A stretch of 64,000 bases of DNA from Polynucleobacter paludilacus (GCF_018687595.1 NZ_CP061298.1:124001-188000); one strand, 5' to 3'; shown: positions 39,570 through 49,953, counted from the stretch's first letter. Program-made: numbers and translations. The notes: generated by a model not told the origin, from the letters alone.

Positions 39570-39593
39570 TTCAAATCTAATCCCAATCAAATA

Positions 39594-40508
39594 ATGTTGA
39601 AGCAGCGTACGATTGCCTCCCCAGTAAAAACCGTTGGAATTGGTTTGCACTCGGGGCGTAAAGCAACCCTGACCATTAAGCCTGCGCCGGTAAATACGGG
39701 TATTCAGTTTGTTCGTATCGATACTCCAGAGCAAGCGCTTGTGCCAGCAACTGCTCTGGCAGTATGTGATACCAGGCTTGCTTCAGTTATTCAAAAGGAT
39801 GGCGTCAAAGTTTCCACAGTTGAGCATTTACTTTCTGCATGCGCTGGTTTGGGATTAGATAATTTATTGATTGAAATTGATGGTGAAGAAGTGCCCATCA
39901 TGGATGGTAGCGCTGCCTCTTTTTTATTCTTGATTGAGTCCGCTGGTATTGCTGAGCAAGAAGCCCCCCGGCAATTCTTGGTAATCAAAAAAATCATTGA
40001 AGTTCGGGAGGGTGACAAACTGGCACGCCTTGAGCCTTTCTTTGGTTTTAAGTTAGATTTCACAATAGACTTTAAGCATCCTGCAGTCGATAAAACAGGT
40101 CAGCGATTTGTGGTTGATTTTGCTGAGCATGCTTATCGAAGTGAAATAGGGCGTGCACGAACTTTTGGATTTGCCCACGAAGTGGAAGCTTTAAGAGAGA
40201 TGGGCTTAGCGCGTGGTGGTAGTTTAGATAATGCGATTGTGTTGGATGAGCATCGCATCTTAAATAATGAAGAATTACGCTACGACGATGAGTTCGTGCG
40301 CCATAAGATTTTGGATGCGATTGGTGATCTCTACTTAATTGGTCACCCAATTGTGGGAGCTTATCTCGCTCAGAAATCGGGCCATGCACTCAATAACGCG
40401 CTCTTACGAAAATTGCTGGAGGATCCAAGTGCCTTCGAAATTCGCTCTTTTGCAGAAAATAACGCTCCTGCAGCCTATTCCCAAGAAAATCAGCCTCTCT
40501 TTTTCTGA
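39594..40508 (+). CDS. lpxC: UDP-3-O-acyl-N-acetylglucosamine deacetylase
   Basis: Zinc deacetylase, the first committed step of lipid A synthesis. 304 aa, the usual length. Zinc ligands visible: His78 in [10 protein letters not shown], and His237/Asp241 in [10 protein letters not shown]; the general-acid His251 is in LIGHPIVG. N-terminal [10 protein letters not shown] is typical. Start is ATG at 39594, 24 bp after the peroxiredoxin stop. Placement directly behind the dcw cluster is common in betaproteobacteria. Confidence 0.97.
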   Translation: MLKQRTIASPVKTVGIGLHSGRKATLTIKPAPVNTGIQFVRIDTPEQALVPATALAVCDTRLASVIQKDGVKVSTVEHLLSACAGLGLDNLLIEIDGEEVPIMDGSAASFLFLIESAGIAEQEAPRQFLVIKKIIEVREGDKLARLEPFFGFKLDFTIDFKHPAVDKTGQRFVVDFAEHAYRSEIGRARTFGFAHEVEALREMGLARGGSLDNAIVLDEHRILNNEELRYDDEFVRHKILDAIGDLYLIGHPIVGAYLAQKSGHALNNALLRKLLEDPSAFEIRSFAENNAPAAYSQENQPLFF

Positions 40509-40518
40509 TCCGGCGGAA

Positions 40519-41010
40519 TTATTTTCCGCTCAGTAAATGCTCAACCGCCTTACGCAACTCTGAATCCAAAGGCAATTTTTCTAGTAGATTCTGCCAAGAT
40601 GCTCTGGCGACCGGATTAAAGCCTCGAGCACGAGTGGGTTGAGCTTCCCGAGGTTTCACCTCCCAGCCGCTTGTGGCAGGTTTCAGTCGAACTTTAATAC
40701 TGGTGCAGGGGTAACCTCTTTTAGCTAAGCCATTGATTAGGCTCGGTAAAATCTGCTGCAAACGACTAGCAATACTCGCACTACCAACTAGTAAAAAAAG
40801 CTCATTTTGACCCCCAGAGCGCCAGCCAGCCTCTATTTTTGAGCTTAAGTTAGATAAATCTGCCTCTGCTAAGCACTGCCCTAATGCCGATTTGAGTTTG
40901 ACCATATCTTCGGTTTTGGCCAAGATGCCTCCAAGACCGTGGGAGTCTTTTAGATAGTCCTGCCACTCAAGAGCCTGCTTCTTCGAGTGGGATTTAGGGG
41001 GCTGGTTCAT
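40519..41010 (-). CDS. dciA: DciA-family (DUF721) helicase-loading protein
   Basis: Probable DciA, which loads the replicative helicase DnaB in bacteria without DnaC. From the ATG at 41010 it is 163 aa (MNQPPKSHSKKQALEW); an in-frame TTG at 41058 would add 16 residues and brush the secA start. The DUF721 core is about residues 60-115 (ELFLLVGSASIASRLQQ and PSLINGLAKRGYPCTSIKVRLKP); the rest is basic and probably disordered. Position between lpxC and secA matches the DciA locus of Pseudomonas. Convergent with lpxC, divergent from secA. Confidence 0.75.
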   Translation of the reverse strand: MNQPPKSHSKKQALEWQDYLKDSHGLGGILAKTEDMVKLKSALGQCLAEADLSNLSSKIEAGWRSGGQNELFLLVGSASIASRLQQILPSLINGLAKRGYPCTSIKVRLKPATSGWEVKPREAQPTRARGFNPVARASWQNLLEKLPLDSELRKAVEHLLSGK

Positions 41011-41064
41011 GAAATCAGTGTATTCGGGTGATAAACTCAAGAGCTTAATTTTCTTCAATATCCC

Positions 41065-43830
41065 ATGGTAATCGGTCTTCTTAAAACCCTGGTCGGCAGT
41101 CGTAACGACCGCCTCTTAAAACAGTACCGCAAAGTCGTTGCTAAGGTTGGTGCATTTGAGCCAGCGATGCAGTCTTTGGATGATGCTACGCTTCAGGCTA
41201 AAACTGCTGAATTCAAAGCACGCTTAAGTGCTGGCGAGTCAATTGACGATATCGCAGCAGAGGCTTTTGCAGTCGTTCGCGAAGCCAGCGCACGCATTAT
41301 GAAAATGCGTCACTTTGATTCTCAATTGATGGGTGGCCTTGCTTTGCATCAAGGCAAGATCGCGGAGATGGGAACGGGTGAGGGTAAGACTCTCACTGCA
41401 ACTCTGCCAGTCTATCTCAATGCATTAACGGGTAAGGGCGTACATGTCGTGACCGTGAATGATTACTTGGCACAACGTGATGCTGAGTGGATGTCGAAGC
41501 TTTACAGCTTCCTGGGCATGACCGTTGGCGTGAACTTATCTCAGATGGATCATGAGTCTAAGAAAAAAGCGTATGCATCCGACATTACCTACGGCACAAA
41601 TAATGAGTTTGGTTTTGACTATCTGCGCGACAACATGGTTCAGGACCTGGATCAAAAAGTGCAACGTGGCTTAGCTTATGCGATCGTGGACGAGGTTGAT
41701 TCGATCTTAATTGATGAGGCCAGAACGCCTTTGATCATTTCTGGGCAGGCGGAAGACCATACTGATTTATATATCAAGATCAATGCCCTGCCAGCCCGCT
41801 TAGAGCGCCAGATTGGTGAAGAAAAGGCAGACGGTACTGGTGTGGAAGTACCCGGCGATTACTGGGTTGATGAAAAGTCGCACCAGGTATATCTCACTGA
41901 GCAGGGTCACGATAAAGCTGAAGTTATCTTGGTCGAGCTAGGAGCGCTCACAGACGGTGACTCCTTATATGCGCCACAAAATATTAGCTTGATGCATCAC
42001 GTCTATGCGGCATTACGGGCGCACTCTCTTTATCATCGAGATCAACAGTACGTTGTCCAAAATAATGAAGTCATCATCGTTGATGAATTTACGGGTCGAC
42101 TCATGCAGGGTCGACGTTGGGGTGAGGGCTTGCATCAAGCAGTTGAGGCTAAAGAAGGCGTTCAGATTCAGAATGAGAATCAAACTCTAGCTACCATTAC
42201 TTTCCAAAATTATTTCCGAATGTACGGCAAGTTAGCAGGTATGACAGGAACCGCTGACACTGAAGCCTACGAGTTCAAAGAAATCTACAACTTGGAAACC
42301 GTTGTGATTCCGCCCAATCGGATTAGTCAACGTAAAGATCGTCAAGATCAGATCTTTAAATCTTCACGCGAGCGCTACGATGCCGTGGTTAAAGACATTC
42401 TGGATTGCTATGAGCGTCAACAGCCGGTATTAGTTGGTACTACCTCAATTGAGAACTCTGAACTCATTGCGCAATTGCTGACTCAGAAGAAGTTACCGCA
42501 TCAAGTCTTGAATGCGAAGCAACACGCTCGAGAAGCTGAAATTATTGCCCAAGCTGGTAGACCAAAGATGATTACGATTGCGACCAATATGGCTGGTCGA
42601 GGTACCGACATCGTCTTGGGTGGCAATGTCGAGAAACAATCTGCTCTCATCAATGAAGACACCTCACTATCTGCCCAAGAAAAAGCGAGCAAGATTCAGA
42701 AGCTCCAAGACGAGTGGCAAAGTCTGCACGACTTAGTCCTGAATGCCGGTGGCTTGCACATCATTGGTACAGAGCGTCATGAAAGTCGCCGCATTGATAA
42801 TCAACTGCGTGGACGTTCAGGACGTCAGGGTGATCCAGGTTCATCCCGTTTTTATCTATCTTTAGATGATCCATTGCTCCGTATTTTTGCAGGTGACCGT
42901 CTTCGTGCAGTGATGGAGCGTCTTAAGATGCCTGATGGCGAACCGATTGAGGCTGGCATGGTCACGCGTTCGATTGAATCTGCTCAGCGTAAGGTAGAGG
43001 GTCGAAACTTTGATATTCGCAAGCAATTGCTTGAATATGATGATGTGGCAAATGATCAGCGTAAAGAAACTTACCGTCTGCGCAATGAAGTACTTGAGAG
43101 TGGTGATATTGGTGAGCTCATTGCTAATTTACGTGAAGATGTGGTTCGTGAGATCTGTGCCACCTATGTCCCACCACAATCGATGGAAGAGCAGTGGGAT
43201 TTGCCTGCCCTTGAGAATGTTTTAGCAAGTGAATGGGGTTTAAGTCTCGATTTACAAAAATGGGTTGAAGCGGCCGAGACGGTTGAAGAGGAAGAAATTG
43301 TTGAGCGGGTGCTACTAGCTGCTCAAGAAGCCTACGACGCTAAGGTTACCTTATCTGGCCGCCCTTCTTTTGCAGGTTTTGAGCGCTCAGTATTGCTCTA
43401 CAGTTTAGATACGCACTGGCGTGAACATCTCGCCGCATTGGATCATTTGCGTCAAGGAATTAATCTACGCGGATATGCTCAAAAAGATCCTAAACAAGAA
43501 TATCGTCGCGAAGCCTTTGAGCTCTATGGCGAGTTGCTTAACGTGATTAAGGGTGACGTCGTCAAAAATATTATGACGGTGGAAATACGAAGCGCTAGCG
43601 AGTTAGATAAAGCCTCTGAATCCATGAATGATGATTTGGCCAAGCTTTCTGATTTGCAGTATCAGCATGCTGATCCCGATCTGGAGGTAGCAGGTTCAAC
43701 TGGCGATCGGGGAGCTGCAATTGAAATCATTCCTGCCCCAGTGAGAACTGGACCCAAGATCGGCCGTAATGACCCCTGCAGTTGCGGCAGTGGTAAGAAA
43801 TATAAGAATTGCCACGGCGCCTTAAGTTAA
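41065..43830 (+). CDS. secA: Preprotein translocase ATPase SecA
   Basis: ATP-driven motor that pushes unfolded preproteins through SecYEG. 921 aa. Walker A GTGEGKT at 103-109; [19 protein letters not shown] carries the Walker B/DEAD box; helicase motif [25 protein letters not shown] is shortened here to [14 protein letters not shown] Glu/Asp-rich linker is followed by the SEC-C zinc motif [13 protein letters not shown] at the C-terminus, used for SecB binding. It starts 6 bp after the possible TTG start of dciA on the other strand. Confidence 0.98.
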   Translation: MVIGLLKTLVGSRNDRLLKQYRKVVAKVGAFEPAMQSLDDATLQAKTAEFKARLSAGESIDDIAAEAFAVVREASARIMKMRHFDSQLMGGLALHQGKIAEMGTGEGKTLTATLPVYLNALTGKGVHVVTVNDYLAQRDAEWMSKLYSFLGMTVGVNLSQMDHESKKKAYASDITYGTNNEFGFDYLRDNMVQDLDQKVQRGLAYAIVDEVDSILIDEARTPLIISGQAEDHTDLYIKINALPARLERQIGEEKADGTGVEVPGDYWVDEKSHQVYLTEQGHDKAEVILVELGALTDGDSLYAPQNISLMHHVYAALRAHSLYHRDQQYVVQNNEVIIVDEFTGRLMQGRRWGEGLHQAVEAKEGVQIQNENQTLATITFQNYFRMYGKLAGMTGTADTEAYEFKEIYNLETVVIPPNRISQRKDRQDQIFKSSRERYDAVVKDILDCYERQQPVLVGTTSIENSELIAQLLTQKKLPHQVLNAKQHAREAEIIAQAGRPKMITIATNMAGRGTDIVLGGNVEKQSALINEDTSLSAQEKASKIQKLQDEWQSLHDLVLNAGGLHIIGTERHESRRIDNQLRGRSGRQGDPGSSRFYLSLDDPLLRIFAGDRLRAVMERLKMPDGEPIEAGMVTRSIESAQRKVEGRNFDIRKQLLEYDDVANDQRKETYRLRNEVLESGDIGELIANLREDVVREICATYVPPQSMEEQWDLPALENVLASEWGLSLDLQKWVEAAETVEEEEIVERVLLAAQEAYDAKVTLSGRPSFAGFERSVLLYSLDTHWREHLAALDHLRQGINLRGYAQKDPKQEYRREAFELYGELLNVIKGDVVKNIMTVEIRSASELDKASESMNDDLAKLSDLQYQHADPDLEVAGSTGDRGAAIEIIPAPVRTGPKIGRNDPCSCGSGKKYKNCHGALS

Positions 43831-43854
43831 TCCCAGTTAATCTGTGTCATATTG

Positions 43855-43883
43855 AAAGCCTAGACTGAGTCTGGGCTTTTTTC
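43855..43883 (+). terminator. Rho-independent terminator after secA
   Basis: AAAGCCTAGAC (43855-43865) pairs with GTCTGGGCTTT (43869-43879) through one T-G wobble and a TGA loop, then TTTT. It closes the secA transcript before the molybdenum hydroxylase cassette. Confidence 0.88.
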
Positions 43884-43927
43884 TTGGTGAAATCCCTAGT
43901 CGAGTCCTTTGGCGACTATGGCATGAT

Positions 43928-43957
43928 TTGATCTGATAACAATGCTATTTGTAATAT
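43928..43957 (+). promoter_or_regulatory. Possible promoter of the molybdenum hydroxylase pair
   Basis: TTGATC (43928-43933), an 18-nt spacer and TAATAT (43952-43957) resemble sigma-70 boxes, 28 bp before the ATG, after the secA terminator. GAGGAA forms the ribosome-binding site 8 nt before the ATG. Weak -35; kept because a promoter is needed here. Confidence 0.4.
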
Positions 43958-43984
43958 AAATTCAATATTCATCGAGGAATAACA

Positions 43985-44443
43985 ATGGGCACTACTTTTA
44001 ATCTCAACGGCAAATCAGTCAATTTTGAGGGTGATCCTGAAACTCCAATTTTGTGGGTCTTAAGAGATCATTTGGATGTGACTAGCCCCAAATTTGGCTG
44101 TGGTGCAGCTTTATGTGGGGCTTGTACGGTGCATTTAGATGGCAGCGCGATTCGCTCTTGTTCTATGCCCGTTTCTGCGGCAGCTGGAAAAAATATCACT
44201 ACTCTAGAAGGCCTTGCGCCCAAAATGGGTAGCGCCATACATGAGGCATGGGTTGAGTTTGATGTACCCCAGTGTGGATATTGCCAAACAGGACAAATGA
44301 TGTCGGCCGCAGATTTGCTGACTCGAAATAAACATCCCAGTTCTGGTGATATCAAAAATGCCCTCAGTGGCAATATTTGTCGTTGCGGTACTTATGCGCG
44401 AATTGAAAAAGCAGTTAAACGTGCTGCTGATAAATTGGCTTAA
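43985..44443 (+). CDS. (2Fe-2S) subunit of a molybdenum hydroxylase (IorA-like)
   Basis: 152-aa small subunit of the xanthine oxidase family, electron-transfer partner of the catalytic protein that follows. It has the ferredoxin-type cluster (Cys39, Cys44, Cys47 in CGAALCGACTVH and Cys59) and the second cluster with Cys97, Cys100, Cys132 and Cys134 (CGYCQTGQ ... NICRCGTYAR). No signal peptide is seen, so export, if any, must be as cargo of the twin-arginine partner. The two-gene layout without an FAD subunit is that of isoquinoline 1-oxidoreductase and related aldehyde dehydrogenases. Confidence 0.92.
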   Translation: MGTTFNLNGKSVNFEGDPETPILWVLRDHLDVTSPKFGCGAALCGACTVHLDGSAIRSCSMPVSAAAGKNITTLEGLAPKMGSAIHEAWVEFDVPQCGYCQTGQMMSAADLLTRNKHPSSGDIKNALSGNICRCGTYARIEKAVKRAADKLA

Positions 44444-44452
44444 GGAAAAAAT

Positions 44453-46573
44453 ATGAAAACGAATTCGGTAAAAAGCCCTTCACGTCGTCAATTTATTCAG
44501 CAGAGTGCAGCTACAACAGGCGCCTTTGTATTGGGCATGTACTTGCCTCTGACAAGCGATGCCGCAACCAATCCCGCAAGTCCTACCGTAGTAAATGCTT
44601 GGGTGCAAATAACGCCTGATAATCAGATCACACTCATTTGTGCTCGCTCTGAAATGGGTCAAGACGTGTATACCTCCATGCCTGCTTTGCTTGCTGAAGA
44701 ATTAAATATTCCTTTATCCATGGTCAAGGTACAAATTGCTGGAGTCGCGCCGGTCTATATCAATGCCCTGTTGGGCGGCCAAATTACCGGTGGATCTTCA
44801 TCCGTTCGCGAGGCCTTTGATAAATTGCGCACAGCTGGTGCCGCAACTCGAAGTGTATTAGTACAGGCGGCTGCTAATCGCTGGAGTGTTCCTGTATCTG
44901 AATGTAAGGCAATGAACGGTAAAGTGACTCACGCTGGCGGTAAATCAGCCACTTATGGAGCGCTGGCAGCTGAAGCAGCAACATTGCCGCTTCCTGAGAA
45001 ACCAGTCCTTAAATCGCCAGCAAACTTTATGGTGATTGGCAAAGAGAGTATGCGGCGTTTGGATACGCCAGCAAAAGTTGCTGGCACTGCAGTTTTTGGT
45101 ATTGACGTGAAGATTCCGGGGATGGCGATTGCGTCACTTGCTCAGTGTCCGGTGATTGGAGGCACTCCAACTAGCGTAGATAGTGCCGAAGCCATGAAAG
45201 TCTCAGGAGTGATTAAGGTAGTCCAAATCTCTGATGGTGTAGCGGTCTTAGCTAAAAACTTCTATGCCGCTCGCAAAGGTAGAGATGCTTTAAAGATCAC
45301 CTGGAACGAAGGACTTGGGTCTACCATTAGTAATGCGGGTATGCGTAAGCAGCTTGAGTCTGGACTTGCAAAACCTGGGGCTGTGATTCAGGCGAAAGGT
45401 GATGCGACTGCTGCATTGGGCAATGGCAAGCAATTGAGTGCCCAGTACTTTATGCCCTACCTGGCGCACTCCACCATGGAGCCTGTGAACTGCTCCGCAG
45501 TGCTTGCAGATGGTAAGTGCACAATTATTGGTCCGATTCAGTTTCAACAAGGAGCTCAAGCAGTGGCAGCCGCCGCGACTGGCCTGAAGCCCGAGGATGT
45601 CACGGTAGAGACTACTTTCCTTGGCGGTGGTTTCGGGCGTAAGCTCGAGCTAGATTTTATTCGTCAAGCTGCTGAGATCGCCAAAGTATCAGGTATGCCG
45701 GTGAAGATGCTTTGGACTAAAGAAGACGATATTACACATGATTTTTACCGTCCAATGAGCGTTCATCAAATGGATGCAACCTTAAGTACGGATGGCAAGA
45801 TTTCTGCATTGAAAACTAAAATGGTTTCTCAATCAGTAACAGCGAGAGCATTTCCAGCTTTTGTAAAAGATGGTAACGATCCTTTCATGGTGGAGGGTTC
45901 CGCAAATCTGACTTACGACATTCCGAACTTGGAAGTTCGTAATGTGATTGAAGAATCTGGAATTCGGGTGGGTTACTGGCGCTCTGTGAGTAATACTCTT
46001 AATGCCTTTGCTGTTGAGAGCTTTATGGATGAAGCTGCTAAAGCAGCTGGCAAGGACCCAGTAGCATTTAGACTGAGCGCTTTATCAAAGCAACCCAGGG
46101 CTGCCGCAGTCTTAAAGTTAGCCGCACAAAAATCGGGTTATCAAGCTGGTAGCAAGCGTTTTGGTGTAGCCCAGATGGAGTGCTATGGAACTTATTCTGC
46201 TTGTGTAGTTGAATTAGATCCCTATGCTGCAAGTACTTCAGTGAAAAAAATTACCTTTGTCTCTGATTGCGGAATTGCCATTCATCCTGATCAGGCGAGA
46301 GCTCAGCTCACAGGGGGTATTTTGTATGGATTGGGTGCCGCTCTCTATGATGAAATCACCATCGAGCAAGGCCGAGTTCAGCAGAGTAACTTTAATAACT
46401 ACCCAAGCATCCGAATCAACCAAGCCCCGATCGTTGAGGTCTATCTGGTTCCAAGCCAGGAAACGCCGGGTGGTCTTGGCGAGGTTGGGGTACCCCTGGT
46501 TGCACCAGCTTTGGTCAATGCGATTGCGGCGGCAACTGGTAAGCGCATTCGGGAGTTACCGATTAAAGTCTAA
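44453..46573 (+). CDS. Molybdopterin-binding subunit of a molybdenum hydroxylase (IorB-like)
   Basis: 706-aa catalytic subunit with a twin-arginine signal (SRRQFIQQ at 10-17, hydrophobic stretch to about 37), so a periplasmic location is inferred. Family marks are the cofactor-binding GGGFGRKLELDF near 394 and the C-terminal GGLGEVGVPL with the catalytic Glu. Two repeated N-terminal halves of the IorB type can be traced (RSEMGQDVYTSMPALLAEEL; GTAVFGIDVKIPGMAIAS, each shortened here). The substrate (N-heterocycle or aldehyde) is not determinable. No XdhC/MocA-type maturation gene is adjacent. Confidence 0.92.
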   Translation: MKTNSVKSPSRRQFIQQSAATTGAFVLGMYLPLTSDAATNPASPTVVNAWVQITPDNQITLICARSEMGQDVYTSMPALLAEELNIPLSMVKVQIAGVAPVYINALLGGQITGGSSSVREAFDKLRTAGAATRSVLVQAAANRWSVPVSECKAMNGKVTHAGGKSATYGALAAEAATLPLPEKPVLKSPANFMVIGKESMRRLDTPAKVAGTAVFGIDVKIPGMAIASLAQCPVIGGTPTSVDSAEAMKVSGVIKVVQISDGVAVLAKNFYAARKGRDALKITWNEGLGSTISNAGMRKQLESGLAKPGAVIQAKGDATAALGNGKQLSAQYFMPYLAHSTMEPVNCSAVLADGKCTIIGPIQFQQGAQAVAAAATGLKPEDVTVETTFLGGGFGRKLELDFIRQAAEIAKVSGMPVKMLWTKEDDITHDFYRPMSVHQMDATLSTDGKISALKTKMVSQSVTARAFPAFVKDGNDPFMVEGSANLTYDIPNLEVRNVIEESGIRVGYWRSVSNTLNAFAVESFMDEAAKAAGKDPVAFRLSALSKQPRAAAVLKLAAQKSGYQAGSKRFGVAQMECYGTYSACVVELDPYAASTSVKKITFVSDCGIAIHPDQARAQLTGGILYGLGAALYDEITIEQGRVQQSNFNNYPSIRINQAPIVEVYLVPSQETPGGLGEVGVPLVAPALVNAIAAATGKRIRELPIKV

Positions 46574-46595
46574 AACATTCTGTTTAGAGTGAACG

Positions 46596-46625
46596 AGCGC
46601 GCCTTGAGTGGCGCGCTTCCTTTTT
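46596..46625 (+). terminator. Rho-independent terminator after the hydroxylase pair
   Basis: AGCGCGCC (46596-46603) and GGCGCGCT (46610-46617) form a perfect 8-bp GC stem with loop TTGAGT, followed by TCCTTTTT. It separates the cassette from argJ. Confidence 0.9.
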
Positions 46626-46650
46626 AAGCCTCATCTACAATAATCAAACT

Positions 46651-47886
46651 ATGACCGTAAACCTACCGCTACCTCTCAGAAGTGAACTGCAGCCAGTCAA
46701 AGGCTTTCAGATGGGCATTGCAGAAGCAGGCATCAAGAGGGCAAATCGTAAAGATTTGCTTGTCATGACCTTGACGCCTGGCTCTCAGGTTGCAGGGGTG
46801 TTTACCTTGAACCGCTTCTGTGCAGCACCTGTACAAATTTGTCGAGAGCATCTGGCTCGTCATGGAGGTGCTGGAGATATTCGTGCCTTGGTAGTGAACA
46901 CAGGTAATGCCAATGCTGGTACGGGCGAGAGTGGCATGAAGCATGCTCAGGAAACTTGCGTCGCTTTAGCAAAAGACTTGCAATTAAAGCCCGAACAAAT
47001 ACTGCCTTTCTCGACAGGTGTCATTTTGGAGCCTCTGCCGATTGAAAAAATCATCTCCGCCTTGCCTAAGGCAATTTCCAACTTAGGTGAGGATCACTGG
47101 TTTGATGCCGCAGAAGCGATCATGACTACAGATACTCAGCCCAAGGCTGCCTCACTTACCTTAACAACATCTGCTGGAAGTGCCACGCTTACGGGTATTT
47201 GTAAGGGTGCCGGGATGATTCATCCTAATATGGCAACGATGCTAGGATTTATTGCGACTGATGCTGGATTTGCTCCAGGTTTGTTGACCACGCTCACTAA
47301 AGAAGTGGCTGATCATTCGTTTAATGCTATTACGATTGATGGCGATACCTCAACCAATGATTCATTCATCATCATGGCCACTGGGCAATCAGGGATTCAG
47401 ATTGCATCGGCACAAGACCCTAACTACGGCTTGCTAAAGGATGGGTTAATCGCCTTAGCTAGGCAATTGGCGCAAATGATTGTGCGCGATGGTGAGGGCG
47501 CTACTAAATTTATTACGATTGAAGTATTGGGCGGCAAGACTGAGCAAGAATGCAAAATGGTGGCTGAGGCTGTTGCCCACTCTCCTTTGGTGAAGACAGC
47601 TTTCTTTGCGAGTGACCCCAATTTAGGCCGTATCTTGGCAGCAATTGGTTATGCTGGCATTACCGACTTAGATGTTGGCCGAGTGCAGATGTGGCTTGGA
47701 GATGTTTGGGTTGCAAAGGATGGTGGAAGAAATCCTGCTTATCAAGAGGCTGATGGACAACGGGTCATGAAGGAGTCTGAGATCACGGTCAAAATTGATC
47801 TTGGGCGTGGTTCCGCTGCGCAAACGATGTGGACATGCGATCTATCTCATGACTACGTCTCAATTAATGCGGACTACCGCTCATAA
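46651..47886 (+). CDS. argJ: Bifunctional ornithine acetyltransferase / N-acetylglutamate synthase
   Basis: Transfers acetyl from N-acetylornithine to glutamate in the cyclic arginine pathway; may also use acetyl-CoA. 411 aa. The self-cleavage site is Ala195-Thr196 in [16 protein letters not shown], giving alpha and beta chains. Other marks: [20 protein letters not shown], and the C-terminal [11 protein letters not shown] ending. Whether it is bi- or monofunctional is not determinable by eye. It is followed after 6 bp by the DUF815 ATPase gene. Confidence 0.96.
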   Translation: MTVNLPLPLRSELQPVKGFQMGIAEAGIKRANRKDLLVMTLTPGSQVAGVFTLNRFCAAPVQICREHLARHGGAGDIRALVVNTGNANAGTGESGMKHAQETCVALAKDLQLKPEQILPFSTGVILEPLPIEKIISALPKAISNLGEDHWFDAAEAIMTTDTQPKAASLTLTTSAGSATLTGICKGAGMIHPNMATMLGFIATDAGFAPGLLTTLTKEVADHSFNAITIDGDTSTNDSFIIMATGQSGIQIASAQDPNYGLLKDGLIALARQLAQMIVRDGEGATKFITIEVLGGKTEQECKMVAEAVAHSPLVKTAFFASDPNLGRILAAIGYAGITDLDVGRVQMWLGDVWVAKDGGRNPAYQEADGQRVMKESEITVKIDLGRGSAAQTMWTCDLSHDYVSINADYRS

Positions 47887-47892
47887 GCTGAT

Positions 47893-48750
47893 ATGAACGA
47901 TAAACTTGATAGGCTACTGAGCCATTTAGAAACTTTTTTACCGAAGCCACTTTCTGATGAGCAATGGAAATCGACTACTGCGTTTAGATGGCGTCGGAGG
48001 GATAGTATTTTTGGAAGTATTGGTTTTTTACAGCCAGTCAAGCATGTCTCAGATATCACTTTCGAAGATCTCCAAAATATTGATCGCCAACGTGATGCTA
48101 TTCGCGACAACACTAAAAACTTTATCCAAAAAAAGCCAGCCAATAATATTTTGTTGACAGGCGCACGAGGTACCGGCAAATCCTCATTGATTAAGGCAAG
48201 CTTGCATGAGTTTGCTGCGCAAGGCTTGCGCTTAGTGGAAGTCGAAAAAGAGCATTTAGCAGACTTGGCCGATATTACAGATCTCTTAGCAGATCGCCCT
48301 GAGCGTTTCATCATTTTTTGTGATGATCTTTCTTTCGAAGATGGTGAGTCAGGATATAAGGCCATGAAATCCGCCCTCGACGGATCGGTATCTGCTCAGG
48401 TCGATAACATTTTGATATATGCGACCTCTAATCGTCGCCATTTATTGCCTGAGTACATGAAAGACAATGAAAGTTACTCGCACACTGATGATGGTGAACT
48501 TCATCCTGGTGAAGTGGTTGAAGAAAAAATCTCTCTTTCAGAACGTTTTGGTTTGTGGCTCTCTTTTTATCCGCCAAAGCAAGATGAATATCTCGCCATC
48601 GTGGCACATTGGCTCCAACATTTTGGACTTAATGCTCAGCAAATTGAAGCAGCCCGAGCTGAAGCCCTGGTCTGGGCCCTAGAGCGGGGCTCACGCTCTG
48701 GTCGTGTTGCGTGGCAATTTGCGAAACACTGGGCTGGTTCGCACGCATAA
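47893..48750 (+). CDS. DUF815-type AAA ATPase of unknown function
   Basis: 285-aa P-loop NTPase. Walker A GARGTGKSS at 90-98, Walker B RFIIFCDDLSFE near 137-148, a sensor-like ATSNRRHLLP and an arginine-rich C-terminal SGRVAWQFAKHW. The family is widespread, next to argJ in many betaproteobacteria, but I know of no established role. It is sandwiched between argJ (6 bp) and the NUDIX gene (11 bp), so the three are probably one operon. Confidence 0.88.
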   Translation: MNDKLDRLLSHLETFLPKPLSDEQWKSTTAFRWRRRDSIFGSIGFLQPVKHVSDITFEDLQNIDRQRDAIRDNTKNFIQKKPANNILLTGARGTGKSSLIKASLHEFAAQGLRLVEVEKEHLADLADITDLLADRPERFIIFCDDLSFEDGESGYKAMKSALDGSVSAQVDNILIYATSNRRHLLPEYMKDNESYSHTDDGELHPGEVVEEKISLSERFGLWLSFYPPKQDEYLAIVAHWLQHFGLNAQQIEAARAEALVWALERGSRSGRVAWQFAKHWAGSHA

Positions 48751-48761
48751 GTATTCAATGA

Positions 48762-49178
48762 ATGACTGAAATCAATCGTCCAGTAACTGAGGTTGCTGCC
48801 GGAATCTTGATTAATCAGGATGGTAAATATCTATTAGGTCAACGTCCAGATGGCAAGCCTTATGCTGGCTATTGGGAGGTTCCGGGCGGAAAAATAGAGG
48901 CTGGTGAAACTGTGTTTGAAGCTCTCGGACGAGAGCTTCAGGAAGAGCTTGGAATTCATATTGATTCTTGCGAAGAATTCATGGTTCTTGAATATGATTA
49001 TCCACATGCTTATGTCAGACTTCACGTTAATATCATTAGGGGTTGGCAAGGAGAGCCGATAGGCTGCGAGGGGCAGCAACTCTCTTGGCAAGATCTGCTT
49101 GCTGAGAAACCCAGTGTTGAACCTTTATTGCCAGCCGCTTGGCCGATGCTAGAAAAACTGAAATTGAGTCTGAGTTAG
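48762..49178 (+). CDS. mutT: NUDIX hydrolase, probably 8-oxo-dGTP diphosphatase (MutT)
   Basis: 138-aa NUDIX protein that, as MutT, removes 8-oxo-dGTP from the nucleotide pool. The NUDIX box is complete: GGKIEAGETVFEALGRELQ followed by EELGI, at about residues 42-65. PGGKIEAGE and the upstream GQRPDGKPYAGYWEVPGG block fit MutT proper. Third gene after argJ and the DUF815 ATPase. Its stop overlaps the zapD stop by 4 bp. In related genomes a yacG gene lies here between the NUDIX and zapD genes; it is absent. Confidence 0.88.
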   Translation: MTEINRPVTEVAAGILINQDGKYLLGQRPDGKPYAGYWEVPGGKIEAGETVFEALGRELQEELGIHIDSCEEFMVLEYDYPHAYVRLHVNIIRGWQGEPIGCEGQQLSWQDLLAEKPSVEPLLPAAWPMLEKLKLSLS

Positions 49179-49927
49179 AACTGACAGAGTGTCAGCCTAA
49201 AGGGCACATCATCGTTCATGAGTTGCGCTTTTTTATCTCGATCGGCTTTCAGAAAACGAATCGATAACAAATATTTATTTGCACTAATCTCTGAATAAAG
49301 GCTGTCGTCCTCAAGGGCAATTCTCATCAATTGATAGACCTTGCCTGAAGGTGCTTGCTGAAAGGAGCCGTTATGGCCAATCACATCTTTCGCTTCTCCA
49401 GACTGACGCAATAGACGCAAGAATAATTGTCCCGCTTCATACCAGGGCAATAAAGGAGTAATGTAATTTTCTAGTAAGGCGCGTCGTTCATCGACAGGAC
49501 TATTTTTCCAAGCATGGTAGCTTGGTAAATCAATCGGGCTGGTGCCACCTGGAATATTTAGGCGAGTACGAATTGCATTAAGCCATTCACTTTCTGTAAT
49601 GATCGCATTTGGCTTGCCCAGTGAACGATTAATTTTGGATGCAGCAGCATCAATTTCAGTAATTGTTTGTACAAGAGCTTCTTGATCTACTTTTTGCGAG
49701 GACTTCAAGCCATTGAGCGAATATTTTTGACGCTCAAATTCTTTTAATAAAAGAGACTTAATATCTCCACGGGCGCCGATATCACCCAAGTCAAACAAAA
49801 TGGAGATGGCGTTGTGATGAAGTTCGGGATCATCTGATCGTAAAAAATGGTTAAAACGGGCGAACAAATACTCTAGCCGAAGCATGCTCCGGACTAATTC
49901 GTTGAAGGGGTATTCGTAGACAATCAC
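49175..49927 (-). CDS. zapD: Cell division protein ZapD
   Basis: 250-aa protein (DUF1342) that cross-links and stabilises FtsZ filaments by binding the FtsZ C-terminal peptide. Mostly helical N-terminal half starting MIVYEYPFNELVRSMLRLE, typical of the family, and a beta-rich C-terminal half with LPWYEAGQLFLRLLRQSG. The FtsZ it would bind is encoded in the dcw cluster of this window. It runs leftward after coaE with a gap of 26 bp. Confidence 0.94.
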   Translation of the reverse strand: MIVYEYPFNELVRSMLRLEYLFARFNHFLRSDDPELHHNAISILFDLGDIGARGDIKSLLLKEFERQKYSLNGLKSSQKVDQEALVQTITEIDAAASKINRSLGKPNAIITESEWLNAIRTRLNIPGGTSPIDLPSYHAWKNSPVDERRALLENYITPLLPWYEAGQLFLRLLRQSGEAKDVIGHNGSFQQAPSGKVYQLMRIALEDDSLYSEISANKYLLSIRFLKADRDKKAQLMNDDVPFRLTLCQF

Positions 49928-49953
49928 AAGACCATATTCTATGACGAACTGGG

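Noticed and set aside
40513..40529. Inverted repeat GCGGAA-N5-TTCCGC between lpxC and dciA
   Set aside because: Stem is short and no T-run follows on either strand, and it overlaps the dciA end; not supported as a terminator.
47874..48365. 163-codon open frame on the minus strand
   Set aside because: Antisense to argJ and the DUF815 ATPase gene, with no motif of its own.
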